Positions 36,629 to 44,986 of a stretch of DNA of 64,000 nt are shown in pieces. The stretch is from positions 585,621 to 649,620 of the forward strand of contig JAHBXS010000002.1 of NCBI GenBank assembly GCA_019636375.1, written 5' to 3'. A model generated the notes under the pieces. That model did not search any database. It was not told the DNA's origin and worked only from the letters and a program-made list of their open reading frames with translations. The translations under genes and the position numbers were made by a program. The first letter of the stretch is position 1. Every line of letters starts with the position of its first letter. The stretch comes from Pirellulaceae bacterium. Its GTDB lineage: Bacteria > Planctomycetota > Planctomycetia > Pirellulales > Pirellulaceae.

Positions 36629-38164
36629 TTATTCGTAAGCCGCATTGAACATCTTCAACAGCCGCCCCCCTCGATACACCAGATAGGCAAACTGGGCGTC
36701 AACACTCACCGCATTGTCGACATACCAAGTCACCTCTTGCTCGTCCACAATCGCGACTCCTTGATTTTCGTGATGACGAGCCTTGGCGACCAACACCCAA
36801 TCGCCAAAAAATCGAGCGGCAAACTGCGGTTGCACATCTTCAAACTCACGGTCACGCAACCGCTGTAACTGCCATTCGATTTCTCGCCCCCGGACTCGCC
36901 AGGCTTCATCCATCGTCACTTCGTACAATTCCTCATGCGCTGCCTGCCAACCGGCAAACGCAGCGTAGCAATCGTCGATACTCAACGCCGAAATATCATG
37001 CTCGAAGGCGTAGACCATCGGCCCAACGATCCCCACATTGGCGAAAGTCTGGGGGGCCTGACCATATTCATAGCGGATCAAATAACATTCGACAGGAGCG
37101 TCGAAACCCGGCCAGAATTGTCGGCGTTGATCAATCACCTCGACCTGACTCGGGGCAATTCCCATTTGCTGCGGCTCGGCCAACCAAGTCGCCAATTGAC
37201 TCGCGGCCATTGCTTCCGCTGAACGATAACGCTCGTCGATCTTCGATTCCAAATCCAGTTCCCGAGCATACTTGAGAACTCGCAAACGAACCGACGGTTC
37301 CGCAGCCAGTCCAACCAAGCCGTCCCGCCCTTCGTCAAAGCCCAACCGAGCCAAAGCCGAGAACGCCTCAACCTTTAGTCGGCGATGTCTTAGTTCGGTG
37401 ACTTGTCGAAGCTTTCCTTCCGCCGCGCGATAGTCACATAGTGCAACAGTATCGCACAGCGAAACCAGCAAGGCCACTGAATCCCCAACCACGCGACTGA
37501 CTTGTTCGCTGGAAAAATCGGGTGGCAGCTTCCCCTCTTCGACAGCCGCCAATTGCTGCGCCAGGACACCCATCAAATTCGCCAAACCTTCCACGCGACC
37601 TAGCCCCGCATGTGGCAACGTCAACCCTTCACGAAACCGAAAATTGATCAGATCAATCGCACAGGCTACCATGGCGGGATAGGGCATCGACAAGTCTAAG
37701 ATTTCGAGCAACTGCTCGCTGGTCACTCCCTCCCGCTTTAGCAACGGTGAAAACGGCCACACAATCCCAGCGCGACATTCTGGGGGATCATGTCCCATCA
37801 ACTCCCGCCATTGCGACATCGCTCCTTCCGTCCCCACAACTGCCAACCAATACAACCATCCATTTCGCAAGTTGTATTCATGAGGCGTTTCGCGGTAGAG
37901 CCGTTCGATCAACGGCAAAACCTCCTCTTCATTCAAAGTGTCGTGCCGCGAGGCCTCCGCCAAATACGGAATTGCGCGTTCGATGCGAAAACATCCCGAC
38001 GAATCGGCCAACAGCTCACCTTCCGTTGCCAACTCGGTCAACAACTCGCCAATCTCGGCGGCCGAGAGGCGTTGAAACCACTCCGACATCTGACGATTAG
38101 AAACCGTCTCGGAATGTTCCCCTTGGAGGAAAGCCAGTGCATCACAGATTCTCGATGTCGCCAT
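36629..38164 (-). CDS. Hypothetical helical-repeat protein
   Basis: 511 aa without recognised domain. The middle part (about 170-330) is helical and resembles degenerate HEAT-like repeats (for example LRHRRLKVEAFSALARLGFD, SVRLRVLKYARELD). The C-terminal third has many aromatic residues (LIRYEYGQAPQTFANVGIVG; FFGDWVLVAKARHH), perhaps a beta domain. No export signal. Function unknown; probably planctomycete-restricted. Confidence 0.6.
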   Translation of the reverse strand: MATSRICDALAFLQGEHSETVSNRQMSEWFQRLSAAEIGELLTELATEGELLADSSGCFRIERAIPYLAEASRHDTLNEEEVLPLIERLYRETPHEYNLRNGWLYWLAVVGTEGAMSQWRELMGHDPPECRAGIVWPFSPLLKREGVTSEQLLEILDLSMPYPAMVACAIDLINFRFREGLTLPHAGLGRVEGLANLMGVLAQQLAAVEEGKLPPDFSSEQVSRVVGDSVALLVSLCDTVALCDYRAAEGKLRQVTELRHRRLKVEAFSALARLGFDEGRDGLVGLAAEPSVRLRVLKYARELDLESKIDERYRSAEAMAASQLATWLAEPQQMGIAPSQVEVIDQRRQFWPGFDAPVECYLIRYEYGQAPQTFANVGIVGPMVYAFEHDISALSIDDCYAAFAGWQAAHEELYEVTMDEAWRVRGREIEWQLQRLRDREFEDVQPQFAARFFGDWVLVAKARHHENQGVAIVDEQEVTWYVDNAVSVDAQFAYLVYRGGRLLKMFNAAYE

Positions 38165-38432
38165 ATTCGTTCAAATTCCAACTCTACTAGCCACTTTTGG
38201 TTCAATGCGGCAGGCACGCAGGATTCCCGCGGTTTTTCCCAGGTGGTTCGCCTTATTTCGCATGCCGGTACTCTTTTAACCTAGCGTCGGAATTGGTTTT
38301 GGGCTATAACATAGGCAAATAAAGTGCATTAATGCCTGTAAACCAACCGCCTTTTAGACATCAAGTGTTTTGTCTGACCTTCCCACTCCTGGCGGTCCCG
38401 ATGCGGTTGGTACCCCTGTCTCTTTTTGTCGG

Positions 38433-39677
38433 ATGTCAATGATTTTGTCTGCTAATAAATCAGTTACGAAACGAAAACAAGCTCTCGATTTTCAACAACT
38501 TGGACTTTCTGAAGAGACCCTGGCAACGCTCGCCGAGGTCGGCTACGACCGGCCGACGCCAATCCAAGCGGCCTTGATTCCTCTGGCCCTCGAGCAACAT
38601 GATCTCCTCGGCCAAGCCCAAACCGGGACGGGAAAAACTGCCGCGTTCGCCTTGCCGATTTTGGAACTTGTCGAACTCAAACCCAACAAACCGGCGGCGA
38701 TCATCTTGACCCCCACCCGCGAACTGGCGGTTCAAGTTAGCAAGGAAGTCCAAAAACTTGCCGGCAAACGTCAACTCTCGATCGTCTGCCTCTACGGCGG
38801 CAAACCGATGCAAGGCCAAACCAATCAGCTTAAAAAAGGAGCGGCCATAGTCGTCGGAACTCCCGGCCGAGTCATCGATCACGTCAAACGCGGCAACCTC
38901 TCTTTGAACGAAATCGAATTTGCAGTCCTCGACGAAGCCGACCGGATGCTTGACATCGGCTTTCGTGATGACATCGAGTACATCCTCAAACGCTGCCCCC
39001 AAGCCCGTCAAACCCTTCTCCTCAGCGCTACCCTCCCTCCGGCGATCTTGGAGCTTGCCAAACGCTACATGAATGCTCCCAAGATGGTGAACTTTTCGCT
39101 CAACAAAGTCGCCGCCGATACGATCGACCAGTTTTACTTGCTCGTCCCAGACGAAATTAAATTCGATATCCTCCTCGACCTTCTCAAACGAGAACAACCG
39201 CAGCAAGCGATCGTGTTTTGCCGCACGAAACTCGGTACCGAACGGCTGTACCGGAAACTTTTCAAATCCGGTGCCGTCAACGGCCTCGGAACCATCCACG
39301 GCGATTTGGCCCAATCGAGTCGCGACCGCATGATGCAAGACTTCCGCGACGGAAAAATTAGCTGCCTCATCGCCACCGATGTCGTCGGGCGTGGAATCGA
39401 CGTCACCGGCATCTCGCACATCATCAATTTCGACATCCCCGAACTCAGCGACGACTACGTCCACCGCGTTGGCCGCACGGGGCGAATGGGAAAGACCGGA
39501 GTCGCCTTCACCCTCGTGGAACCCCTGCAACGTTCCGAACTCGCCAAAATCGAACGAAAAATCAATCGCCGCCTAGAACTCGATCCCATGCAAACCCATG
39601 TCGATCAAATGGCGGAAGAAAAACTCGGATTAAAACCAGGGGCTCCCCCCAAATCAAAATACCGTCGGGCTCTCTAA
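38433..39677 (+). CDS. DEAD-box RNA helicase (RhlE-like)
   Basis: About 414 aa from ATG 38433 (another in-frame ATG two codons later). All helicase motifs are present: Q motif RPTPIQ, GQAQTGTGKT, PTRELAVQ, TPGRVIDH, VLDEADRML, SATLP, then IVFCRTK, DVVGRGIDV and HRVGRTGRMG. The C-terminal tail is short and Lys-rich, as in RhlE/CshA-type ATP-dependent RNA helicases that act in ribosome assembly or RNA decay. Only 10 bp before glnE, so co-transcribed. Confidence 0.93.
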   Translation: MSMILSANKSVTKRKQALDFQQLGLSEETLATLAEVGYDRPTPIQAALIPLALEQHDLLGQAQTGTGKTAAFALPILELVELKPNKPAAIILTPTRELAVQVSKEVQKLAGKRQLSIVCLYGGKPMQGQTNQLKKGAAIVVGTPGRVIDHVKRGNLSLNEIEFAVLDEADRMLDIGFRDDIEYILKRCPQARQTLLLSATLPPAILELAKRYMNAPKMVNFSLNKVAADTIDQFYLLVPDEIKFDILLDLLKREQPQQAIVFCRTKLGTERLYRKLFKSGAVNGLGTIHGDLAQSSRDRMMQDFRDGKISCLIATDVVGRGIDVTGISHIINFDIPELSDDYVHRVGRTGRMGKTGVAFTLVEPLQRSELAKIERKINRRLELDPMQTHVDQMAEEKLGLKPGAPPKSKYRRAL

Positions 39678-39687
39678 CGCATTACCC

Positions 39688-42600
39688 ATGTCCATCAGCA
39701 TGACCGCGAACCTGGAATCGATCATGCGTGAGCCCGAACCGTGGCTGCGAAAAGTGGGCGTCCAAGACCTCCGCCTTGGTCAAACGAATATCGAACGGTT
39801 GGCCCATTCCGGAATCACCATCGACCTCTGCGAATCGCTGCTCGAACAACTTGAGCAGCAACTCCCCCAGGTCAGCGACCCCGACATGGCGCTCAACAAC
39901 CTGGAGCGATTCTTCTCCGCCTCTCGCAGCCCCCTTGCCCTCGGTGCACTCCTCGACCGCGATCGGACCAGTATTCCCATCCTCCTGAGAATTTTTTCGA
40001 ACAGCCAATACCTCGCCGACTTACTGATTCGAGACCCCGAGGCTTACGACTCGCTCCGCATGACCGAAGGCCAACCGATTGATCAAGCGATACTCATCGA
40101 TGACTTGGCGAATGAAATGCGAAGCGCCAGTGAAACCCGCCAAGCGATGTCAATTCTGCGACGGTTCAAACATCGCGAAACCCTGCGAATCGCATTCGGA
40201 GACATCATTGCCCAACAACGCCTCTCGCTCGTCACCGAACAAATTTCTTACGTTGCCCAAGCGGTTTGCCAATCCGCCTACGATTTCTGCGACCGACAAC
40301 TCAAGAAAAAATGGGGCACTCCGCGCGACGAAGACGGAAACGAAATTCCGTTTGTGATTTTGGCTCTCGGCAAATTTGGCGGCGAGGAACTCAACTACTC
40401 CAGCGACATCGATTTGATCATGGTCTTTGGCCGCAGCGGAGAGTGCGACGGTCCCCGTGGTCGCAGCGTCCAAGAATTCTTCGAAGAACTCACCCGCGAC
40501 TTCGCGAAGCTATTGTCAGAGAACACCACCAAGGGGTTCGCCTATCGCGTGGACCTTCGGTTGCGGCCCGAGGGGAGCAAAGGCCGCATCGTCAACCCGC
40601 TGAACAGCCTCCTGCAATACTACGATCTCAAAGGCCGCACTTGGGAACGGCAGGCTTGGATCAAGGCCCGTCCCGTCGCCGGCACTTTGGAGTTCGGCCA
40701 TGATATCCTCCGCCGACTCAACCCTTGGATTTATCGCGGGCATCTCAACCGGTTCGAGATTTCCGGCGTCAAAGCCCTCAAGCGACAAATCGAAAAACGG
40801 GCTCTCGTCGAGGGCGTCGAGCATCGCGACATCAAAACCGGTCATGGTGGCATCCGCGATATCGAATTCGTGATTCAATTCTTGCAACTGCTAAACGGAG
40901 GTCGCCTCCATCGCGTGCAAACAGTCAACACGCTACGAGCGATTGAACAACTGCAACTTGCCGGTTGCCTCGCCCTTAACGAAGAAGCCCTCCTCTCCCA
41001 AAACTATATTTGGCTGCGAAAGCTCGAACACCGCCTGCAAATCATGTACGACTTGCAAACCCATGAACTCCCTGAGGGCGAGGCGGAACTCCGCAAACTC
41101 GCGATTCGCATGGGATATCTTGATCTTTTTGACCAATCGGCCCTTGAGCAATTTCGAGCCGATCTGCAAGAGGTTACCGAACTCAACCGTCGCATCCTCG
41201 ACCATGTGCTCCACACAGCCTTCACTGAAGAAGATGCCGAAGAAATCCCACCCGTGGTCGATTTGATTTTTGCCACCGAGCCGACCAAGGAAGAAATTGT
41301 TACGGCCCTATCAGAATACCGCTTCCAAGACCCAATCGCTGCCGGAAAAAACCTGATATCTTGTGCCGACGAGACAACCCCGTTTCTTCCGCCCAATCGT
41401 TGCCGCCATTTTTTTGCAGCCATTGCCCCGCGGTTGCTGAAAGAAATCGACCTCACTCCCGATCCCGACGCTACTCTCGTCGCCCTGGCCTCTGTCAGTG
41501 AAACACTCGGGGCCAAAGGGGTCCTTTGGGAACTCTTTGCCACCGCTCCGACCGCCATGCAGTTGTTCGTCCGCATGGGAGCTGTGGCGACATCGCTGAC
41601 CGAAATCCTCCGACACAACCCCGGCATGATCGACGAATTGGTCGATGCCCTGTCGATGCAAGGTCTCCCCACACGAAACTGGCTCGACGACCACCTTCAA
41701 GAACTCCTGCAAGGGGCCGCCCAACTCGAACCAATCATTCACCGCTACAAACAAGCCCAATGTTTGCGCGTAGGAATCCGCGACCTGATGGGGCATGAGT
41801 CTCACGAACAAGTCTCCTTGGCGCTGTCAAACATCGCGGACACTTGCCTACACGCCGTCGCTCACGACTGCTACGAAATAACCTGCCGCAAGTTCGGTGT
41901 CCCCCAAATCGATCGCGACGGCGAGAAAATTCGTTGCAACTATGCCATCGTCGCTTGTGGAAAATTGGCAGGACAAGAACTCAATTTCCAAAGCGACTTG
42001 GACCTGATCTTCGTCTTCGAAAGCGACGGACAAACGGCAGGAAATGAAGGTGCTACGGCGACCTCGAATCAACACTTTTTCAGCCACTGGGCCGCCGAAG
42101 TCACCAAACGCGTCGCCCAACACGGCCCCTACGGAAAACTCTACGACCTTGACAGCCGCCTCAGACCATCCGGCAAAAGCGGCTCGCTCGCCACCTCACT
42201 CGACGAACTACGAAGGTACTTCCGCTCCGGCGACGGACAAACCTGGGAACGCCTAGTCCTCTGCAAATCTCGAATCGTCCTTGCCTCTGATTTTCCTGAA
42301 TTGCCGAGGAATGAGCCCGCATCGATGGAATTCCCAACCTTTGCAAATCAAGTCGAACAAGCCCTGGTCGATTCCATCACCGCCACTGCATGGCGCTCCG
42401 AATTTGCGGAAGAAATCTTGGCGATGAGAATCAAAATGCAGCACGAAGCCCACAAGTTCAACCTGAAACGAACCGTTGGGGGTACCGTTGATATCGAATT
42501 CCTCACCCAACTCGTGCAACTTCGCTACCTCGCGGAACAACCTCAACTCCGCGAGCCAAATACGGTACTTTCACTGCGAAAACAAATCGCGGCAGGCTTG

Positions 42601-42840
42601 ATCGAACCAGAAAACGGCGATCAACTGATTGCCAACTATCGCTCGTTGCGAAGAATCGAAAACGCTCTCCGCCTGACAACCACTCGTTCAGGACAAGACC
42701 TCGGTGACGATCAAGAATTGTGGGGCAAAGTCGCCTACCTTTTGCGACATCCCTGCGACGCACTCCAAACCCACATCACCGCCATCCTCCCCAGCAACCG
42801 AACGCTCCTCCTCGATTCCATCGAAGAACTCTCGCAATAG
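39688..42840 (+). CDS. glnE: Bifunctional glutamine synthetase adenylyltransferase/deadenylase
   Basis: 1050 aa. It adenylylates and deadenylylates glutamine synthetase in response to PII and glutamine. Two nucleotidyltransferase domains are clear: LALGKFGGEELNYSSDIDL near residues 226-243 (deadenylase half) and ACGKLAGQELNFQSDLDL near 754-771 (adenylyltransferase half). Each has its following helical GlnE/GlnD region (HGGIRDIEFVIQFLQL and VGGTVDIEFLTQLVQL). Length is slightly above the usual 950. Coupled to a helicase gene just upstream; no glnA or PII gene in the window. Confidence 0.95.
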   Translation: MSISMTANLESIMREPEPWLRKVGVQDLRLGQTNIERLAHSGITIDLCESLLEQLEQQLPQVSDPDMALNNLERFFSASRSPLALGALLDRDRTSIPILLRIFSNSQYLADLLIRDPEAYDSLRMTEGQPIDQAILIDDLANEMRSASETRQAMSILRRFKHRETLRIAFGDIIAQQRLSLVTEQISYVAQAVCQSAYDFCDRQLKKKWGTPRDEDGNEIPFVILALGKFGGEELNYSSDIDLIMVFGRSGECDGPRGRSVQEFFEELTRDFAKLLSENTTKGFAYRVDLRLRPEGSKGRIVNPLNSLLQYYDLKGRTWERQAWIKARPVAGTLEFGHDILRRLNPWIYRGHLNRFEISGVKALKRQIEKRALVEGVEHRDIKTGHGGIRDIEFVIQFLQLLNGGRLHRVQTVNTLRAIEQLQLAGCLALNEEALLSQNYIWLRKLEHRLQIMYDLQTHELPEGEAELRKLAIRMGYLDLFDQSALEQFRADLQEVTELNRRILDHVLHTAFTEEDAEEIPPVVDLIFATEPTKEEIVTALSEYRFQDPIAAGKNLISCADETTPFLPPNRCRHFFAAIAPRLLKEIDLTPDPDATLVALASVSETLGAKGVLWELFATAPTAMQLFVRMGAVATSLTEILRHNPGMIDELVDALSMQGLPTRNWLDDHLQELLQGAAQLEPIIHRYKQAQCLRVGIRDLMGHESHEQVSLALSNIADTCLHAVAHDCYEITCRKFGVPQIDRDGEKIRCNYAIVACGKLAGQELNFQSDLDLIFVFESDGQTAGNEGATATSNQHFFSHWAAEVTKRVAQHGPYGKLYDLDSRLRPSGKSGSLATSLDELRRYFRSGDGQTWERLVLCKSRIVLASDFPELPRNEPASMEFPTFANQVEQALVDSITATAWRSEFAEEILAMRIKMQHEAHKFNLKRTVGGTVDIEFLTQLVQLRYLAEQPQLREPNTVLSLRKQIAAGLIEPENGDQLIANYRSLRRIENALRLTTTRSGQDLGDDQELWGKVAYLLRHPCDALQTHITAILPSNRTLLLDSIEELSQ

Positions 42841-42889
42841 AAACCCCCGCACCCTCGTTTAACCCGGAACCATCGGCTTTGGTGAACGC

Positions 42890-42933
42890 CTTTTCACAGA
42901 GTGAAAAGCCACGTAGCCGTTCACTCCGTGAAC
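42890..42933. repeat. Palindromic CACGGAGTG-family repeat
   Basis: CTTTTCACAGAGTGAAAAG (42890-42908) followed by GTTCACTCCGTGAAC (42919-42933), with GCCACGTAGCC between. Same family as copies at 12.7 and 20.5 kb; here after glnE, where it might act as a transcript end. Confidence 0.75.
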
Positions 42934-43041
42934 GAGCGCCCAACAACATCCATCGAAATTTCGGCCTAACGACGATCAAGTTATGTTGATCAGCATCCGA
43001 CACGGTATTCGAGGACCATTTTCCGCAACTTACGTTATCCT

Positions 43042-44271
43042 TTACTTCTCACCCAATAACTTTGTCACTGCATCGGCCACCACCTGATCCCCGGTCGCCC
43101 CCTGCCAATTAAGCTCCCCTTGCCACCACATGCGAATGTAACCCTCTTGGTCGATCACATACACCGTCGGCCACATCGTATTACCCCAAGCGTTCCAGTG
43201 ATGACTGTCCAAGTCCATCAGCACGGGAAACTTCAGCTTATCTTGTATGGCAGCCGCGCGAATCTTTTCCGGATCTCGCTCGGCCGGCAACTCCGGAGTC
43301 TGAATACCGACGACCACAACATCCTGACCTTGAAATCGATCCACCCATTCGTTGTAGCGATCAAAATTGCGCCGGCAATTGATACATTGAAATGCGTAAA
43401 AATGCAGGATCACGACTTTGCCCCGCAAACTTGACATCGGTCCTGGCGCTTCTCCATGCCACTCGGCATCGGCAGAAAACTCCGGAGCCAATGGATAAAC
43501 TCGCGACGCCCCCGACAAATCCAACGCCGGGCCAAGAGCCTTCTGCAATCGCTCCTTTTGTTTGTCGTCCAGCAACGCAAATCCTTTCCGCGTTTCCGTC
43601 GCTTGAAGCTCGGCCAGTTTTTTTTGTTGAGCGGTCGATGGCTTTCCCTCCTGGGTCAATTTCTGAATTTCGCGAGCGACTTCATCAGTGGCCTGGGCCA
43701 TTTTCGTAAGGTCCTGTGTTTGCCGAGCGGACAAACCCAGCGCCCCCGCCACATCCGGTCGCAACAACGCTCGCACCGATTGCGCCTGCAGTTCAAGCTG
43801 TTGAGTTCGTTGGAAAGTAGCCGTCGGGACATGCTGCGCCCAAGCCTCCAAGAACTTCGCCTCTAACCCCGCCACAATCTGGCGACGTTCCGCCTCCGGC
43901 ATATTTCGGGACAGCCACCAGTCGCCATCGACTTCTTCGAACAATTCTCGCAGTCGGTTCTTAGCATCCTGATCCAGTTTCAAATCCGCCTGGGCCTCTG
44001 CCGAATGCAAAATCGGCAACAACCGTTGCAGCACCAACACATCTTCCGCCGCAACCACCTCCCATCGCTCCGGCAATGCAGAACTCACACTCGACGAGCC
44101 ATCAGAAACCCCCGGCCGCTTCGGCGCACGCTTTTGACCTTGCGCCTCCAACGTCCCCAACCCCAGAAGCACGGGACACATCACAACAACAAAAACAATT
44201 CTTAGCAACAAAAAAGAGTAGGGAGTAACACAAACCCCAAACCGCTGGTAAAACCAGTCCATCGCACACAC
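43042..44271 (-). CDS. Thioredoxin-fold (TlpA/AhpC-like) exported protein
   Basis: 409 aa. An N-terminal hydrophobic segment (FLLLRIVFVVVMCPVLLGLG) should export or anchor it. Residues about 70-250 are helical (LDQDAKNRLRELFEEV, ALGLSARQTQDLTKMAQATD) and resemble Spy/CpxP-like regions in planctomycete proteins. The C-terminal 140 residues are a thioredoxin-like domain: GKVVILHFYAFQCINCRRNF with redox CINC, then PTVYVIDQEGYIRMWWQGE with cis-Pro. Likely periplasmic disulphide or peroxide chemistry. Partner unknown. Confidence 0.85.
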   Translation of the reverse strand: MCAMDWFYQRFGVCVTPYSFLLLRIVFVVVMCPVLLGLGTLEAQGQKRAPKRPGVSDGSSSVSSALPERWEVVAAEDVLVLQRLLPILHSAEAQADLKLDQDAKNRLRELFEEVDGDWWLSRNMPEAERRQIVAGLEAKFLEAWAQHVPTATFQRTQQLELQAQSVRALLRPDVAGALGLSARQTQDLTKMAQATDEVAREIQKLTQEGKPSTAQQKKLAELQATETRKGFALLDDKQKERLQKALGPALDLSGASRVYPLAPEFSADAEWHGEAPGPMSSLRGKVVILHFYAFQCINCRRNFDRYNEWVDRFQGQDVVVVGIQTPELPAERDPEKIRAAAIQDKLKFPVLMDLDSHHWNAWGNTMWPTVYVIDQEGYIRMWWQGELNWQGATGDQVVADAVTKLLGEK

Positions 44272-44685
44272 TTTCTAAATATAGCGCCCGCCCCACTGAG
44301 ATTGTAGGCATCACCCGTTACGGCGAACACAACCCAACGAGAATTTTTTCGAGCTAGATTGGTCTAAAAAGATTTTGGGTTTTTTTGAATTTTTGACATT
44401 TTTCATGTCGGGTTTTGAACCCATTTTGAGAGTTATTGATTGGAGCGTCGTATATGCGAAAAACGAAACGCAATCCAATGAGTCACAAAATCAGGAAAAA
44501 AAGCGGCAATTCTTTGGCCAAAGCCTTGCGGACTCCAAAATTTGACCAATTCCAACACCACACTCCCTCGACCAACCTATGAAAATCCTCAAAAGAAAAA
44601 AAATTTTAAAAGCGCCCCCTTTTGACCAAAGGTGTCCGCCTGTTCGGTAAATTTAGCAATAGAACTTTCAGGGAGAATTTAATTT
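44272..44685. other. AT-rich region upstream of the cas locus
   Basis: About 410 bp with poly-A/T tracts and no gene. It should contain the promoter for the cas5 remnant and cas3; a GGGAG ribosome site sits just before 44686. Confidence 0.55.
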
Positions 44686-44949
44686 ATGGAAAAAACCTAC
44701 CAAGTTTCGTTAGAAATCTCTGGCTCCACCGCCATGTGGACACGACCGGATGTTGGCGATACACCGGTCAGCTCCCCCGCACCGACTTATTCAGCGGTCA
44801 AAGGGATTTTTGAATCGATCTGCTGGCTCAAGTCAGCCGGTTTCAAACCGCCTCGTGTTGATATAACGTCCCCACGGGCCTTTCTTGCCTTCTCCACAAA
44901 TTACGGCGGGCCGCGGAGAGAAAGCAAAGCTATGAAACGCACAAAATGA
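44686..44949 (+). pseudogene. Truncated second cas5-like gene
   Basis: 87 aa with a good ribosome site. YQVSLEISGSTAMWTRPDVG and PTYSAVKGIFESICWL align with the N-terminal RRM part of Cas5 (compare FACFSRPELAVERY and PTPSATRGVFEAIYF in the intact cas5 at 47825). FSTNYGGPRRESKAMKRTK then stops where a Cas5 of about 240 residues would continue. So it is the first third of another Cas5 lineage, truncated or frameshifted. It may be a relic of a replaced effector module, or a short protein kept for an unknown reason. Confidence 0.7.
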
Positions 44950-44986
44950 GTGCGTAAAACGAGAAATGAAGAGTAGAATTTAAATC

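Noticed and set aside
38460..39530. Long open frame (356 aa) on the minus strand
   Set aside because: It is antisense to the DEAD-box helicase, whose motifs are complete; a shadow of codon bias.
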